Under the pieces are notes generated by a model. It saw only the letters and a program-made list of their open reading frames with translations. It was not told the DNA's origin and searched no databases. From Pseudomonadota bacterium (lineage in GTDB: Bacteria > Pseudomonadota > Alphaproteobacteria > Rhizobiales > Rhizobiaceae): a stretch of DNA of 64,000 nt. Numbering within the stretch: position 1 is the first letter of the stretch; each line of letters opens with the position of its first letter. Where the stretch lies: assembly GCA_023390055.1 (NCBI GenBank), contig JAEWDP010000034.1:1-64000 (forward strand). Reading direction: 5' to 3'. A program made the position numbers and the translations under genes. Below are positions 8,531 through 17,919 of the stretch, one piece after another.

Positions 8531-10279
8531 TTAGACGGCTCTGCGCAGGCTCGCATAGTGGTTGACCCTGCCTTTAAGATCAGCCATCTCACGCTTTAGC
8601 TCATCGACGTCCCGCATAAATTGCGGATCATCATTGGCAGCAAGAAGCTCACTTTCAGTCCCTGTCAATTGATCGGTATCCGCATGATACAGCACACTGT
8701 CTCCCGCAAGTATTGCCGCCACAAGAGGCGGCAATGATTGCTGACCCTCAGTCGGCACAGCATTTCGGTACAAGATCTCGCGGATCTGTTCGACAAACGG
8801 TCGATCTTCGTGCCCACAAGGTTTCTCGAAGGATTGCGCAACCTGCTCTATGTCCATGTCAGCTTGGTGTTCCCAGTGAAGATCCGGGTCTATTTCATCC
8901 GAAAGGAGTGTCACTATGTCCGGAAGAACTTCAACCGTGTCTGTGTGCGCCTCTGCCCAATCAACGGCAGGTTCACTCTTTCGCTCAGTCCGATACGTAG
9001 CCCGCAGGTGCAAGCTGATGACAGCAAGGCCCACCATAAATCCTGCCAAGGCACCAAGCTGCAGGAATTCAGCCTTCGTCAATCCGATCGCAATCGCATT
9101 TTCCGCGACCGCCTCATTGGCTAGTTCAAACCTTGACACAAAACCCTTTGATCCACCGGACTGCTCGTTATTGGCCGCCGCATAGCGCGCTCGTGCCGCC
9201 GTTGCAGCCGCTTCCAATTCTTCAAGTTTTGATCCCGAGCGCGCAACAGTCTCCATTTTCGAGACCCGGCGGTCCTTCAATGTTGAGATCTGACTTGAAA
9301 TCGCTTCCCTTTGCGCATCAAGATTGGTTCCCAGCTTTCTCAAAGCCACCACGATCTCACGTCCAGCTTCTTCCAGATCACCTTCGGCAGCCTGCAGACG
9401 TGGGTGAAGCGGCCCCAATTGGCTTGCAAGCTGATCACGGGTGAGCCTCGCCTCGATATAGCGCTGACGGCGATAATCGAGTGCCGTGAAGTCAAGACTG
9501 TCCGGCAAGGCGTGCGCCAGAACATCCTCAAGCGACATCCCTTCCACGCGTTTCCGCCTTGCATCGATCTCTGCGATACGGCTTTCCATCGCGCTGATCT
9601 GGCGACCGAGCGCCTGGGCTTCACTATCCGCCAGACGCAGGTCTGCCACTTGCTCCTGTCCCAGGTCGCGTCTCGCCCTGTCCAATGTATCTTCGGCACT
9701 TTGGGCTGTCCGTCGCAACGTTTCGAGTTCCGAAGCTGCAGATGGCAGGCCTGTCTTGTTGATCTGCGCGATCAACTGTCCTGCTACTGCATTTGCAAGC
9801 GTCGCAGCGGCTGCAGCTTCATGTGCCGTGAGTTGTATCTTCAATCCTACATGGTCAATATCGACGCCGACAGCGACCATTTCCGAAAGCCGCGTGCGAA
9901 CGGAAGCATTTCGTTCTGCGAGCGTCGCATTGCGCCCAAAAGCAAGGTCGAAGACCATCGAGAAGGTCGTCGATTTCCCAAGCGTCAGATCCATGCTTTT
10001 CTGCGGGCCGAGATCATCGATGACCCTGTCGAGCTGCGCTTCGGTTTTCACAAGATGAGAAATCCGTGCAGCTTGATCCCTTGTCACTGCCTCATTTCCG
10101 GCCGAGATGAGGGCTTCAGCACGCCATTGTTGAGGCCAGATCTGCGACAGAGGTAATGCCAGGCAAATGCCTGCAATCATCGGAAGCGCAAGCGACGTAC
10201 CGATCAGCCGGAGCGATCCCTTAAAAAGGTTGTTTGATCCAGCCCTGGTAGACAGGTTGACGGTCATGGCCTTGCTCAC
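8531..10279 (-). CDS. Wzz/GumC-like polysaccharide co-polymerase
   Basis: A 582-residue inner-membrane protein of the Wzz/ExoP-N class, which controls chain length or export of surface polysaccharide. Membrane helices lie at about 25-45 and 405-424, framing a long periplasmic coiled-coil region (about 185-250 and 295-365). The motif LGPLHPRL (288-295) corresponds to the YGPxHP motif of this class. After the second helix there is a cytoplasmic tail of about 155 residues without a Walker A motif, so the tyrosine-kinase domain of ExoP/Wzc is absent. The frame starts with GTG at 10279; ATG at 10267 is an equally possible start and neither has a strong ribosome binding site. No glycosyltransferase cluster is nearby. 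Confidence 0.75.
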   Translation of the reverse strand: MSKAMTVNLSTRAGSNNLFKGSLRLIGTSLALPMIAGICLALPLSQIWPQQWRAEALISAGNEAVTRDQAARISHLVKTEAQLDRVIDDLGPQKSMDLTLGKSTTFSMVFDLAFGRNATLAERNASVRTRLSEMVAVGVDIDHVGLKIQLTAHEAAAAATLANAVAGQLIAQINKTGLPSAASELETLRRTAQSAEDTLDRARRDLGQEQVADLRLADSEAQALGRQISAMESRIAEIDARRKRVEGMSLEDVLAHALPDSLDFTALDYRRQRYIEARLTRDQLASQLGPLHPRLQAAEGDLEEAGREIVVALRKLGTNLDAQREAISSQISTLKDRRVSKMETVARSGSKLEELEAAATAARARYAAANNEQSGGSKGFVSRFELANEAVAENAIAIGLTKAEFLQLGALAGFMVGLAVISLHLRATYRTERKSEPAVDWAEAHTDTVEVLPDIVTLLSDEIDPDLHWEHQADMDIEQVAQSFEKPCGHEDRPFVEQIREILYRNAVPTEGQQSLPPLVAAILAGDSVLYHADTDQLTGTESELLAANDDPQFMRDVDELKREMADLKGRVNHYASLRRAV

Positions 10280-10509
10280 TGACGGTGCAAGAGCACCAGA
10301 ATGAACAGAGCCTAAACAATCATGGCAAACGAAAGGTTAATCTGCGTGGCACTTGCAGGAAGTCGATGGAACGAACTGCAAGCCTTCGACAGTTCAAAAG
10401 GTTCACGTGCGAGGATCATCTGGCACGACTGGAGACGATTGCGACGTAATCTACGGCTGCCGAGTTGCCCTTTGCTCCCGAAAAACCCTCACGGAGAAGC
10501 CCCACAAGA

Positions 10510-11193
10510 TCAGGCCGCCCTGGCGCCTTCCCCGCTACCTGTTTTGTCAGAGCCCGGAACTGCGGTTGGTCGCGCCACCTCGACCGAAAAATCCACCAGG
10601 TGTTCACCGCAATATATGACGAGACCGGCCCTGACAATTGCCATTCGAAGTCGATCCTCACGTGCCACCTGTCGTTTGCAGGACAACACAAGATCAACCG
10701 AAGGTGTAGTCGCGAGCCCTTCATCTGGTGCCGCGATCAGGTGGTGCCAGGGTGCGTGCTGCTTCAGGCTGTCGCAAAGTGCCTTTGTCGCAGCGGCGTC
10801 TTCTCCCGTGACCAGAATGCTCAATGGTCGTTCAACGTAGGTCAGCAGGGCCGGGATGAACAGTCGCGGAACAATGGCAGACCTTTCACGAACCAAAAGG
10901 CGATCTGAAGGTAGAAGGATCTGATCTCTTATCCAGGCGCGATATTCATGATCGGTAAGGAAATGCCAAAGCGAACGCCTGTCCAGAAACGACAGATCCT
11001 TTCCGCCTGCAGGTTTCGCGATCAACCCTTCGATCAGCGCCAGGGCCGCCGCATGACCGCCCGAATACATTTTCAACCTGGATCGACCAAGTATCGCAGC
11101 AAGTCGACGTTTAACAACATGCCTGATCCACAAAGGGCCGCGTTTGGACTGCCCATCTTGGAGATGATCATGCAAAGGGTCTGAGAGGTGCAT
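10510..11193 (-). CDS. Hypothetical protein, faint resemblance to WecG/TagA/CpsF transferases
   Basis: A 227-residue protein without signal peptide or membrane helix. Its family is not securely recognised. The second half has a pattern that recalls WecG/TagA/CpsF N-acetylmannosaminyltransferases: a strand-glycine turn PLSILVTGEDAAATKAL, then DLVLSCKRQVAREDRL where these enzymes have a DLL-PKQE segment, then VIYCGEHLVDFSVEVARP where they have a glycine-rich strand ending in RAP. The key PKQE residues are not conserved. Its position beside a Wzz-like gene on the same strand supports a surface-polysaccharide role. An AAAGGACC site lies 11 bases before the ATG. Confidence 0.5.
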   Translation of the reverse strand: MHLSDPLHDHLQDGQSKRGPLWIRHVVKRRLAAILGRSRLKMYSGGHAAALALIEGLIAKPAGGKDLSFLDRRSLWHFLTDHEYRAWIRDQILLPSDRLLVRERSAIVPRLFIPALLTYVERPLSILVTGEDAAATKALCDSLKQHAPWHHLIAAPDEGLATTPSVDLVLSCKRQVAREDRLRMAIVRAGLVIYCGEHLVDFSVEVARPTAVPGSDKTGSGEGARAA

Positions 11194-11300
11194 GAATTTA
11201 CCGGTCCTTTCGACCGCGACGTTCTAGCACCTGGTCGTGAAAGGCCCGATAAGCGAAACATTAAACATTGATTGAAGTCGAGCCCTGGACCGGCAGCCGA

Positions 11301-11840
11301 TCAATGGTTTTCCGATTTGACCCCGTCAATATCTGTTCCTTCAACAATCTGGGTGGACGCGATCGGATGTTTTCCCTGCCGGGCCATATTGGTGCGGATC
11401 GCTTCCTTCGAGATGAAATCGAGCTGTTCGACGAGCACCTCGGACACCATTCCATCACCAAGATTATCGTTGAGCCCGTCCCGGATACGAGCCTTGAACG
11501 TATCAAGATCGAAATTGCCGGGTTTTCCTAGATCAATCATCTTCTCGCCGACGAGCAGCGTGAAGAGCTGATCGGTTGCGACCTCGGTTACTGGCAGATC
11601 AACGCCCCTGATCATTTCCTTGTCCATCATGAAGGAAAAACGTCCGAGGAAGTATCCGGTAATCATTCCATTCGAGATGACCGGAATGGTCAAAGCCTCA
11701 CCACGCACGAGCTGCATTGCTTCCTTTCGCGCCGCCTCATCGTCAACGGGCTGGGAAGGAACAGACGCCTGAGCGGCCAGATAGACCGCCCCAAGCGTCA
11801 CGATGCAGACCCAAAGTCCGGTTACAAGCAGTTTGAGCAT
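11301..11840 (-). CDS. Conserved exported protein of the flagellar operon (FliL-like topology)
   Basis: A 179-residue protein with one N-terminal membrane helix or signal anchor (LKLLVTGLWVCIVTLGAVYL) and a periplasmic domain. It is the last gene of the minus-strand flagellar run. The topology and the segment GYFLGRFSFMMDKEMIRGVD recall FliL-like proteins, but a true fliL is present at 37615-38112, so the role is unknown. The ATG at 11840 shares its A with the TGA stop of the preceding gene (TGATG), giving tight translational coupling. Co-transcription with FlgJ- and FlgN-like genes suggests a function in flagellar assembly. Confidence 0.7.
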   Translation of the reverse strand: MLKLLVTGLWVCIVTLGAVYLAAQASVPSQPVDDEAARKEAMQLVRGEALTIPVISNGMITGYFLGRFSFMMDKEMIRGVDLPVTEVATDQLFTLLVGEKMIDLGKPGNFDLDTFKARIRDGLNDNLGDGMVSEVLVEQLDFISKEAIRTNMARQGKHPIASTQIVEGTDIDGVKSENH

Positions 11841-12229
11841 CACATCTCGCTGTAGCGGAATTGTTCCTCGGTATAGGTCCCGTCACCGTCGGCTTCGCGT
11901 GCCGCATTCTTCAACAGGTCGGCCACTGCGCGCACGGCATGGAGATGCGCCTCCACACGACGGGCATTGACCGCCAGCTTGTCCTTCAGGTGATGCATTT
12001 GTTCGATGTGAACCGTCGCAAGCTCTTTCGGATCGGTGCTGCGGAACAGCATGGTCAGTTCATAAAGGCATCGGCTCTTGTGAGCGTTGGACACCTTCAG
12101 ATCGAACTCGGCATCTGTGCCTAGCCGCTGGTTCTCATTGTCAACGATCATTTCCAACCGCCCGAGCACCGTCTTGATACGATGATCGTTAGAAACAATT
12201 TCCATAAATTCCGTTCCAGTCTCGCTCAT
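11840..12229 (-). CDS. FlgN-like flagellar export chaperone (putative)
   Basis: A 129-residue, almost wholly helical, charged protein. The segment LEMIVDNENQRLGTDAEFD followed by KSRCLYELTMLFR resembles the FlgN pattern of a long helix around ENxxL and AxKxxLLxEL; FlgN binds the hook-associated proteins FlgK and FlgL before export. The best start is ATG 12229, one base after the stop of the rod-binding gene; the open frame upstream lies inside that gene. Assignment to FlgN rests on helix pattern and location and remains tentative. Confidence 0.6.
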   Translation of the reverse strand: MSETGTEFMEIVSNDHRIKTVLGRLEMIVDNENQRLGTDAEFDLKVSNAHKSRCLYELTMLFRSTDPKELATVHIEQMHHLKDKLAVNARRVEAHLHAVRAVADLLKNAAREADGDGTYTEEQFRYSEM

Positions 12230-12230
12230 A

Positions 12231-12785
12231 TCAGGCCTCGTTCTTTTCCGGGTCAGAAACACCCAGAACCTGACGTTCAAAATCTGTGATCATGCTCATT
12301 GCACGGTCACGGTCGCTCTCATCTGTCGTCGGATTGACAATTGCGCCTTCGGCACGCGCCAATGCCTGCGAATACATCTGTTCGGCAATACCGATGCCAC
12401 CATTCTTGGACATGCCATTGGCAATCTGTTCTGCCATCATGCTTTTCCAGAACTCGCCGGCCGAACCCTTGCCGTAGATCTGCTCACTGTCGCTTGGAAG
12501 CATCGACGTAATGAAGTTTTGCAAAATGCTGGCTTCAAATTTCCGATACTCCTCCGGCATCTTCGACATGTCTTTTGAGACCTCCGGATTACCAAGACCT
12601 GCCTTGGTAGCCGGCGTCGATATGCTGTCCAGCGCGTTGCTAAAGCCCGCACCAGCCTCTGCAAGGCTGTTCGCGGCAAAGGCTGCCTTGTTTGCCTTCA
12701 GCTTCGCCTGAGCCTCTTGGACTTGCGCCGGATCGGCAGCCCTGACGACATCAAGGATAAGGTCACTCGGAGGTGAGATGGCCAC
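12231..12785 (-). CDS. flgJ: Rod-binding protein, FlgJ N-terminal type (CheL-like)
   Basis: A 184-residue protein carrying the rod-binding domain: FEASILQNFITSMLP, then GEFWKSMMAEQIANGMSKNGGIGIAEQMY, which fits the FlgJ/CheL pattern up to the GGIGLA turn. It lacks the muramidase domain of enterobacterial FlgJ, as is usual in alphaproteobacteria; the separate transglycosylase at 23120-23710 may provide it. A GTG at 12785 is chosen because AAAGGAATTAGC immediately precedes it; the longer frame to 12821 begins with TTG and has no site. The stop is one base from the next start. Confidence 0.8.
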   Translation of the reverse strand: MAISPPSDLILDVVRAADPAQVQEAQAKLKANKAAFAANSLAEAGAGFSNALDSISTPATKAGLGNPEVSKDMSKMPEEYRKFEASILQNFITSMLPSDSEQIYGKGSAGEFWKSMMAEQIANGMSKNGGIGIAEQMYSQALARAEGAIVNPTTDESDRDRAMSMITDFERQVLGVSDPEKNEA

Positions 12786-12882
12786 GCTAATTCCTTTCGC
12801 TGCAACCGCCAAGCGCGGCAACAGTTTGAAACGCCTTGTATTTCAGGAGTGCCTTAGGCACTCCATCAACCGTTACCCATCA

Positions 12883-13299
12883 TTATGATTGCCGAAGCTT
12901 GCTGGAGGCTGGTGCAGCTAATGTAATCTCGAGAAGATCATAGATTGCCTGATCGGAGGTTTGGCGATCCTCAAGTGCACGCGCCTCGCGCATGTGTTCT
13001 TCGAGCCGGTCCGCTTTTGTGCGTTCCTTCAGCACCTTACCTTCCTGGATTTGCTGAATACTGCGCAACTGGCCTTCCTTGACGGTCAGACGCCCGTAGC
13101 GCTCGGCATAGTTTTGCGAAAACTGCCGGTGTACCGGATCCATTGAGCCCATCGCCTCAATCACGACGTCCATCGACTGGGCAACTTCCTGACGGTGTTT
13201 AGCGGTCACAGCCAGATCCTGCTCAGCCATTCGCTCCAGGTGCCGCTGCACTGCGACGAGCCGCTTCAGTTTCTTCGACCGGTTCTCGCCATCAGCCAT
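12883..13299 (-). CDS. FliJ-like coiled-coil protein of the flagellar operon (putative)
   Basis: A 138-residue, highly charged helical protein (SKKLKRLVAVQRHLERMAEQ, later LKERTKADRLEEHMREARAL) with FliJ-like length and composition. FliJ escorts substrates to the export ATPase and gate. The start ATG at 13299 has TGAGGT upstream and follows the fliR stop by seven bases. No gene elsewhere in the window looks like fliJ, and it directly follows export-gate genes fliQ-flhA-fliR. Sequence identity to FliJ is not evident by eye, so the name is an inference from shape and neighbours. Confidence 0.6.
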   Translation of the reverse strand: MADGENRSKKLKRLVAVQRHLERMAEQDLAVTAKHRQEVAQSMDVVIEAMGSMDPVHRQFSQNYAERYGRLTVKEGQLRSIQQIQEGKVLKERTKADRLEEHMREARALEDRQTSDQAIYDLLEITLAAPASSKLRQS

Positions 13300-13306
13300 G
13301 ATAACC

Positions 13307-14059
13307 TCAAAAAGAAAGGAAGATCGGAGCGAAGCCATCCGCAAACTGGCGAACCAGGGCAGCAATGGACAGGTAAAGCAGGAATAGTCCGCCAGCGATC
13401 AGAAAGGGTGCAGAGATGAAGTAGACCGGGATCTGCGGTGCCAGCTTGTTGATCATGCCGATCGCGGTATTGAACATCAAGGCATAGATCAGAAACGGAC
13501 TGGCCAATTGCAACATCAGGTTTGTCGAGGCTCGAAGCGTGTCCGTCAATGTGATCAGCATTCTCTGGGGATCCACCAGATTGCCCATCGGGGTCACTGA
13601 ATAGGATTCTACCAGTGCTCGAAACACAACGTGATGAAAATCGAGCATGAACAGCATCAGGATTGCGCTGAAACTCAAAAGGCTCGTCAACTGGGAGGCG
13701 GATGTATCTTCCAGAACATCAGCCCCGCCCGGAGCCGAAAAGCCGATCGACATTGCCACGATCGCACCGGCATACTGCATGCCAAGTGTATAAAGACGGG
13801 CAATCAGGCCATAGACCACCCCGATCAGCAATTCGGTAAAGACCAGACCGAGGTAAGTGGCACCAGGCGCCGTTGCTCTTGGATAGATCACGTCCCACAG
13901 GAGCGGCAGGACCGCGATCGATACCGCAACCGCAAGCAGAAGCCGGACATTGGTCGCCACCCTTGCACTGCCAAAGCCCGGCAGCGTCATGATGCATCCG
14001 CCCATGCGGCAGAAAGCAAGAAACAGCGCCAGTATGGTCCCTTGCGGGTCGAGTATCAT
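13307..14059 (-). CDS. fliR: Flagellar export gate protein FliR
   Basis: A 250-residue inner-membrane protein with six predicted helices, forming with FliP and FliQ the helical export gate of the flagellar type III apparatus. The opening FLAFCRMGGCIMTLPGFGSA and the central LYTLGMQYAGAIVAMSIGFS match FliR. It follows flhA by 28 bases and precedes the FliJ-like gene. Confidence 0.93.
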   Translation of the reverse strand: MILDPQGTILALFLAFCRMGGCIMTLPGFGSARVATNVRLLLAVAVSIAVLPLLWDVIYPRATAPGATYLGLVFTELLIGVVYGLIARLYTLGMQYAGAIVAMSIGFSAPGGADVLEDTSASQLTSLLSFSAILMLFMLDFHHVVFRALVESYSVTPMGNLVDPQRMLITLTDTLRASTNLMLQLASPFLIYALMFNTAIGMINKLAPQIPVYFISAPFLIAGGLFLLYLSIAALVRQFADGFAPIFLSF

Positions 14060-14087
14060 TCAGACGATCCCTCTTTGGGCTCGACCA

Positions 14088-16175
14088 TCAGGAGATGGCG
14101 CCCAAAATCTTGATCTCGAGCCCCTTGGCAAGTTCGACGTGAGAGAGAACCGGAAGCGTCGCAAACAGACGCTCGATGATCATGCGCACATAGGAACGTG
14201 TTTCGGGCGATGTGACAAGCACGAAGGGCTGCCCGCGATCCATGAATTCACGGATAACTTTTGTTGCCTGCTCGCTGAACTCCTCAAGGCTGCGCGGATC
14301 GATGTCAAATTCGATCACCTCGCCCTTTGCATCACGTTTTAACGCCTGATGGAAGATCATGTCCCATTTGGTACCAAGCCGCAGAACCCGCAAGGTACCG
14401 TTATCGGCAAGGTCACCGCACAATTGCTGCGACATGCGCACTCGGACATGTTCCACGATCTGCTCGGTCTTGCGGACGTGTGGCGCAAGTTCTGCCACGG
14501 CTTCGAGGATGAGGTGTAGGTTGCGAATGGAAACCCGTTCGGCAAGAAGAAGCTTCAGAACCGCCTGCAAGCCCGAATAGGACATGTGCGACGTGCAGAT
14601 TTCGTCGGCAAGCTTTTTGTACTCGGGGTCCAGGCGATCGATCAGGATCTTGACGTCCTTGTAGGATAAAAGCTGCGGCAGATTGTTCCGGATGACTTCG
14701 GACAGGTGGGTCAGCACGACGGAGACATTGTCGATCGGATGGAAGCCTTCGCGCTTCAGGTCTTCTGCAAAGGTTTCGAGGATCGAGACCGCCGGCATGC
14801 CAAAGGCAGGTTCTCTGATCTCGTCGCCGGGGATGTTCGGTTTGCGACCCGAACCGGTCACGACAAGCACATCTCCAACCCGAAGGTTGTTCGAGGCAAT
14901 TGTCGTGCCGTGAACACGGATCTGATAGGATTTTTCCTGGATCATGATGTCGTCGCTCACCTTGATCTCTGGCACCACGAAACCATACTGGGCGGCAAAT
15001 TTCTTTCGCATCTTGCCCACCCGGAAGGCCAGTTCCTGGTGCGCACCCAATAGCCGTGTGGAAACCTGCTTTCCGAGAGCAAGTTCGATTTCGGCGGTTT
15101 TCAGGGCACTCCTGACTGAATCCTTTTCCGCTTCCTTGCTCTGGACGACCTTCTTTTCCTCATCTTCGCGGCGAAGCTTGTTTTCCGCCTCGATGCGATG
15201 GGGCACGAACCAAGCGCCGAATGCCATGATCCCGCCAAGGGTCAGGAAGGGCAAGAACGGCAGACCGGGAACGAGTGCCAGAAGCCCCATCAGACTTGCA
15301 GCCATTGAAAGGGCGCGCGGATAATTGCTGAGCTGGTCGATGACCGCCTTGTCGGTCGAGCCGGCCGTGCCGCCGCGCGACACCAGAAGGCCGGCTGCAA
15401 GGGAAACAATCAGCGCCGGCACCTGGGTCACGATGCCATCGCCGACGGAAAGCTTTACAAATACGTCGGCTGCTTCACCGATTTCCATCGTATGGCGAAA
15501 GTAACCGATGATGATGCCGCCGAAGATGTTGATCGCGGTGATGATAAGACCGGCAATCGCGTCGCCGCGCACGAATTTCGAGGCACCGTCCATCGCTCCG
15601 AAGAAGGAACTTTCCTGTTCAAGTTCCGAACGTCTCCGCTGTGCTTCCTTCTCATCGATGATCCCGGCCGAAAGATCCGCGTCGATCGACATCTGCTTAC
15701 CGGGGATCGCGTCAAGCGTGAAACGGGCACCGACTTCTGCGATACGTGTAGCGCCTTTGGTGATGACGATGAAATTGACGGTGATCAAGATGAGGAAGAC
15801 GATAAGACCGATGACGAAATCACCCGACATGACAAGGCTGGAGAAGCCTGCAATGACGCTGCCTGCTGCATCATGACCTTCATTTCCATGCGAGAGGATG
15901 ACACGGGTCGTGGCGATATTCAGCGACAACCGGATCATCGTGGCGATCAGGAGAATGGTCGGAAAGGACGAAAAATCCAATGGCCGCTGGATCCACAATG
16001 CCACCATGAGGATTAGCACTGAAAACGCGATCGAGAATGCCAGTCCGATGTCGATCAAAAATGTCGGGATCGGAAGGAACAGAATGCACAGGATCGCAAT
16101 GATCCCGAACGCGAACCCGATGTCCCGGCCATTGGGAGCGATCTTCGGGACTGAAAGTGCGGGTGGTTGCGCCAT
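14088..16175 (-). CDS. flhA: Flagellar export gate protein FlhA
   Basis: A 695-residue protein, the normal FlhA length. The N-terminal half has about eight membrane helices and includes the FHIPEP-family loop [20 protein letters not shown]. The C-terminal half is the cytosolic nonameric ring domain that docks chaperone-substrate complexes, including the conserved [13 protein letters not shown] region. It is the largest export component and couples proton flow to export. It follows fliQ by 105 bases, as in other rhizobia. Confidence 0.96.
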   Translation of the reverse strand: MAQPPALSVPKIAPNGRDIGFAFGIIAILCILFLPIPTFLIDIGLAFSIAFSVLILMVALWIQRPLDFSSFPTILLIATMIRLSLNIATTRVILSHGNEGHDAAGSVIAGFSSLVMSGDFVIGLIVFLILITVNFIVITKGATRIAEVGARFTLDAIPGKQMSIDADLSAGIIDEKEAQRRRSELEQESSFFGAMDGASKFVRGDAIAGLIITAINIFGGIIIGYFRHTMEIGEAADVFVKLSVGDGIVTQVPALIVSLAAGLLVSRGGTAGSTDKAVIDQLSNYPRALSMAASLMGLLALVPGLPFLPFLTLGGIMAFGAWFVPHRIEAENKLRREDEEKKVVQSKEAEKDSVRSALKTAEIELALGKQVSTRLLGAHQELAFRVGKMRKKFAAQYGFVVPEIKVSDDIMIQEKSYQIRVHGTTIASNNLRVGDVLVVTGSGRKPNIPGDEIREPAFGMPAVSILETFAEDLKREGFHPIDNVSVVLTHLSEVIRNNLPQLLSYKDVKILIDRLDPEYKKLADEICTSHMSYSGLQAVLKLLLAERVSIRNLHLILEAVAELAPHVRKTEQIVEHVRVRMSQQLCGDLADNGTLRVLRLGTKWDMIFHQALKRDAKGEVIEFDIDPRSLEEFSEQATKVIREFMDRGQPFVLVTSPETRSYVRMIIERLFATLPVLSHVELAKGLEIKILGAIS

Positions 16176-16280
16176 GATGCATCCGTCTCTTCATGAGATG
16201 GCGGCAGGAAATCTGCCAGTTCAATGACTTTAGTACCCGTTGAAGCTTGCGCGAGGGTGGTATCATTTCTCAAGGCGAGT

Positions 16281-16547
16281 TCAGAAACCGGACTGCACCC
16301 TTGAGAAGACAAGATTGGCAAAAAGGTTGATCTGTGCGCCAATAAACGGAGCAGCGACCCCGAGTGCAACCATGATTGCAACGATTTTCGGGACGAAGGT
16401 CAGGGTCATCTCCTGAACCTGGGTCAACGCCTGAAGAAGCGCAATACCAACGCCCACGATCATGGCCGTTAGAACTGCGGGACCGGATGCTACCAGAATG
16501 GTCCAGATCGCCGCCTGCATGATATCAAGGGCATCGGCTTCGTTCAT
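16281..16547 (-). CDS. fliQ: Flagellar export gate protein FliQ
   Basis: An 88-residue protein with two membrane helices: LDIMQAAIWTILVASGPAVL with the following hydrophobic stretch, and IVAIMVALGVAAPFI. The loop LIQALTQVQEMTLTFVPK type sequence (here LLQALTQVQEMTLTFVPK) is a FliQ hallmark. The ATG at 16547 has GGAG six bases upstream; the frame opens two codons earlier with TTG, which is less likely. Four copies surround the FliP-FliR core. Confidence 0.94.
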   Translation of the reverse strand: MNEADALDIMQAAIWTILVASGPAVLTAMIVGVGIALLQALTQVQEMTLTFVPKIVAIMVALGVAAPFIGAQINLFANLVFSRVQSGF

Positions 16548-16588
16548 TGCCAACTCCAGCCCGAATCATCCGGGCCCTATCTAAAAAC

Positions 16589-17098
16589 TCACACCGTTGT
16601 ATCGTCAGCGCTACCGTCCGTCGAGGCGTCATCACCCGTCGATCCGCCCGTACCGGTATCCATTTCCGTGCCGGTGTCTATTGGCTGGCTTGAGAAAACG
16701 ACACCTGCCTGCAGCAGCACCTTGTCGCCGTCTTGCGTAATGACAATGACGCCATCGGAATAGACTTCGACTTCCTTCACCATGCCCATGACGGCATCGT
16801 CGGCGCTCTTCACATACTTGCCGACAAGATCGCCGGCGCGCGTCAGTGCCTCTGCCTGCAGCATGCTGCGCAGATGCGCATTTGTCTGAATGGTCTGTTC
16901 CACCTGTGAAAATGACGCGAGCTGCGACATCTGCTCACCGGCATCCATCGGATCGGTCGGATCCTGGTTTTTCATTTGCGCGATCAGAAGCTGCAGAAAG
17001 CTGTCGTAATTGAGGCTCGCCTTGTTGGCGGCAGTATTCGTGGCTCCCGCATTTGCCCACGGATTGGAAGCCGCCGTCGTAACCGGATCTACCGCCAT
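16589..17098 (-). CDS. flgD: Flagellar hook capping protein FlgD
   Basis: A 169-residue hook-scaffold protein required to assemble FlgE. The conserved N-terminal part reads [20 protein letters not shown] followed by [18 protein letters not shown], diagnostic for FlgD. It is shorter than enterobacterial FlgD, as in other rhizobia, and ends in a low-complexity Asp/Ser/Thr/Gly tail. The start overlaps the end of flbT by ten bases. Confidence 0.92.
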   Translation of the reverse strand: MAVDPVTTAASNPWANAGATNTAANKASLNYDSFLQLLIAQMKNQDPTDPMDAGEQMSQLASFSQVEQTIQTNAHLRSMLQAEALTRAGDLVGKYVKSADDAVMGMVKEVEVYSDGVIVITQDGDKVLLQAGVVFSSQPIDTGTEMDTGTGGSTGDDASTDGSADDTTV

Positions 17099-17538
17099 GG
17101 TGCGATCTCCTTGCGGATCTGTTCAACTGTTTCCGGCGTCATTTGCTGCTCGTTAAGAACCCTGTCTTCGACCGGATAAAGCCCCCGGATCGCCTTCAAG
17201 GCATCAAAGACGCGGCCCGATGCCACCATTGCGTCAATCTGCTTCAATTCCGAGAGGATTTCGTCATTCTGGAAGCAGTTCAAAAGCATGCTAACCGACT
17301 TGCGGAAGAGCGACATGGATTGTTCCTTGCCTTCCGGATTGATGAGCATCATCTGGGCGATGAAGTATAGTTGCCGCAATGGCGTCGTGGCTTCTTCCGG
17401 CTGCAGGACGTGATTCTCCAGAAGGAATGTCACGTCGTTCAGGAATTCCAGTGCAACCTTGCGATCGACACGCAGGACCGCGCCGTTGATGAAGATACGT
17501 TCGCCTGACTTCAGCGAGATGCGCAGCGTGCTTTTCAT
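17089..17538 (-). CDS. flbT: Flagellar regulatory protein FlbT
   Basis: A 149-residue protein of the FlbT family, opening [20 protein letters not shown]. In Caulobacter FlbT binds flagellin mRNA and represses its translation until hook completion; in some rhizobia and Brucella it acts positively. The gene overlaps flaF by four bases (ATGA), so both are made from one message. It is expected to tune expression of the four flagellin genes in this window. Confidence 0.92.
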   Translation of the reverse strand: MKSTLRISLKSGERIFINGAVLRVDRKVALEFLNDVTFLLENHVLQPEEATTPLRQLYFIAQMMLINPEGKEQSMSLFRKSVSMLLNCFQNDEILSELKQIDAMVASGRVFDALKAIRGLYPVEDRVLNEQQMTPETVEQIRKEIAPWR

Positions 17539-17882
17539 TTCAGTCCATCCCTGATGATGGTGGTCACGTCAATAATGGCTTGGTAGTTCGTGGATTGCCG
17601 TTTTCGGATCTGCTCGCATTCCTTCAGGATCCAGATGGCAATTGAAATGAGATTGGCGCGCAACTCGGCACCAAGCTCATTTTCCGGCTGTTGCAGATCC
17701 TCGATGAAACGGATCCATACCCGCCGTGTGTAATAAATGGCATCGATTGTCTTGCGGGAATACTCCCCTTCATCTCTAGCTGCGGCGAGCAACCCAATCG
17801 ATCGTTCCAGTGCCTGCCGTTCACGGTCTTTGGCGTCAGCAACGCCATCCTCCATGATCTCGGCATATGAAAACTGGTACAT
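17535..17882 (-). CDS. flaF: Flagellar biosynthesis regulator FlaF
   Basis: A 115-residue protein of the FlaF family ([20 protein letters not shown] at the start, then ALERSIGLL and [12 protein letters not shown]). In Caulobacter FlaF is needed for flagellin secretion and acts together with FlbT. It follows flgL by 37 bases and overlaps flbT, the standard alphaproteobacterial pair. Confidence 0.92.
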   Translation of the reverse strand: MYQFSYAEIMEDGVADAKDRERQALERSIGLLAAARDEGEYSRKTIDAIYYTRRVWIRFIEDLQQPENELGAELRANLISIAIWILKECEQIRKRQSTNYQAIIDVTTIIRDGLK

Positions 17883-17919
17883 TCATGTGTCCTTCATTTT
17901 CATGGACTTCCCCTTTTCA

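Noticed and set aside
9311..10156. 281-codon open frame on the plus strand
   Set aside because: It lies wholly antisense to the Wzz-like gene, has no family resemblance and only reflects the codon bias of the opposite strand.
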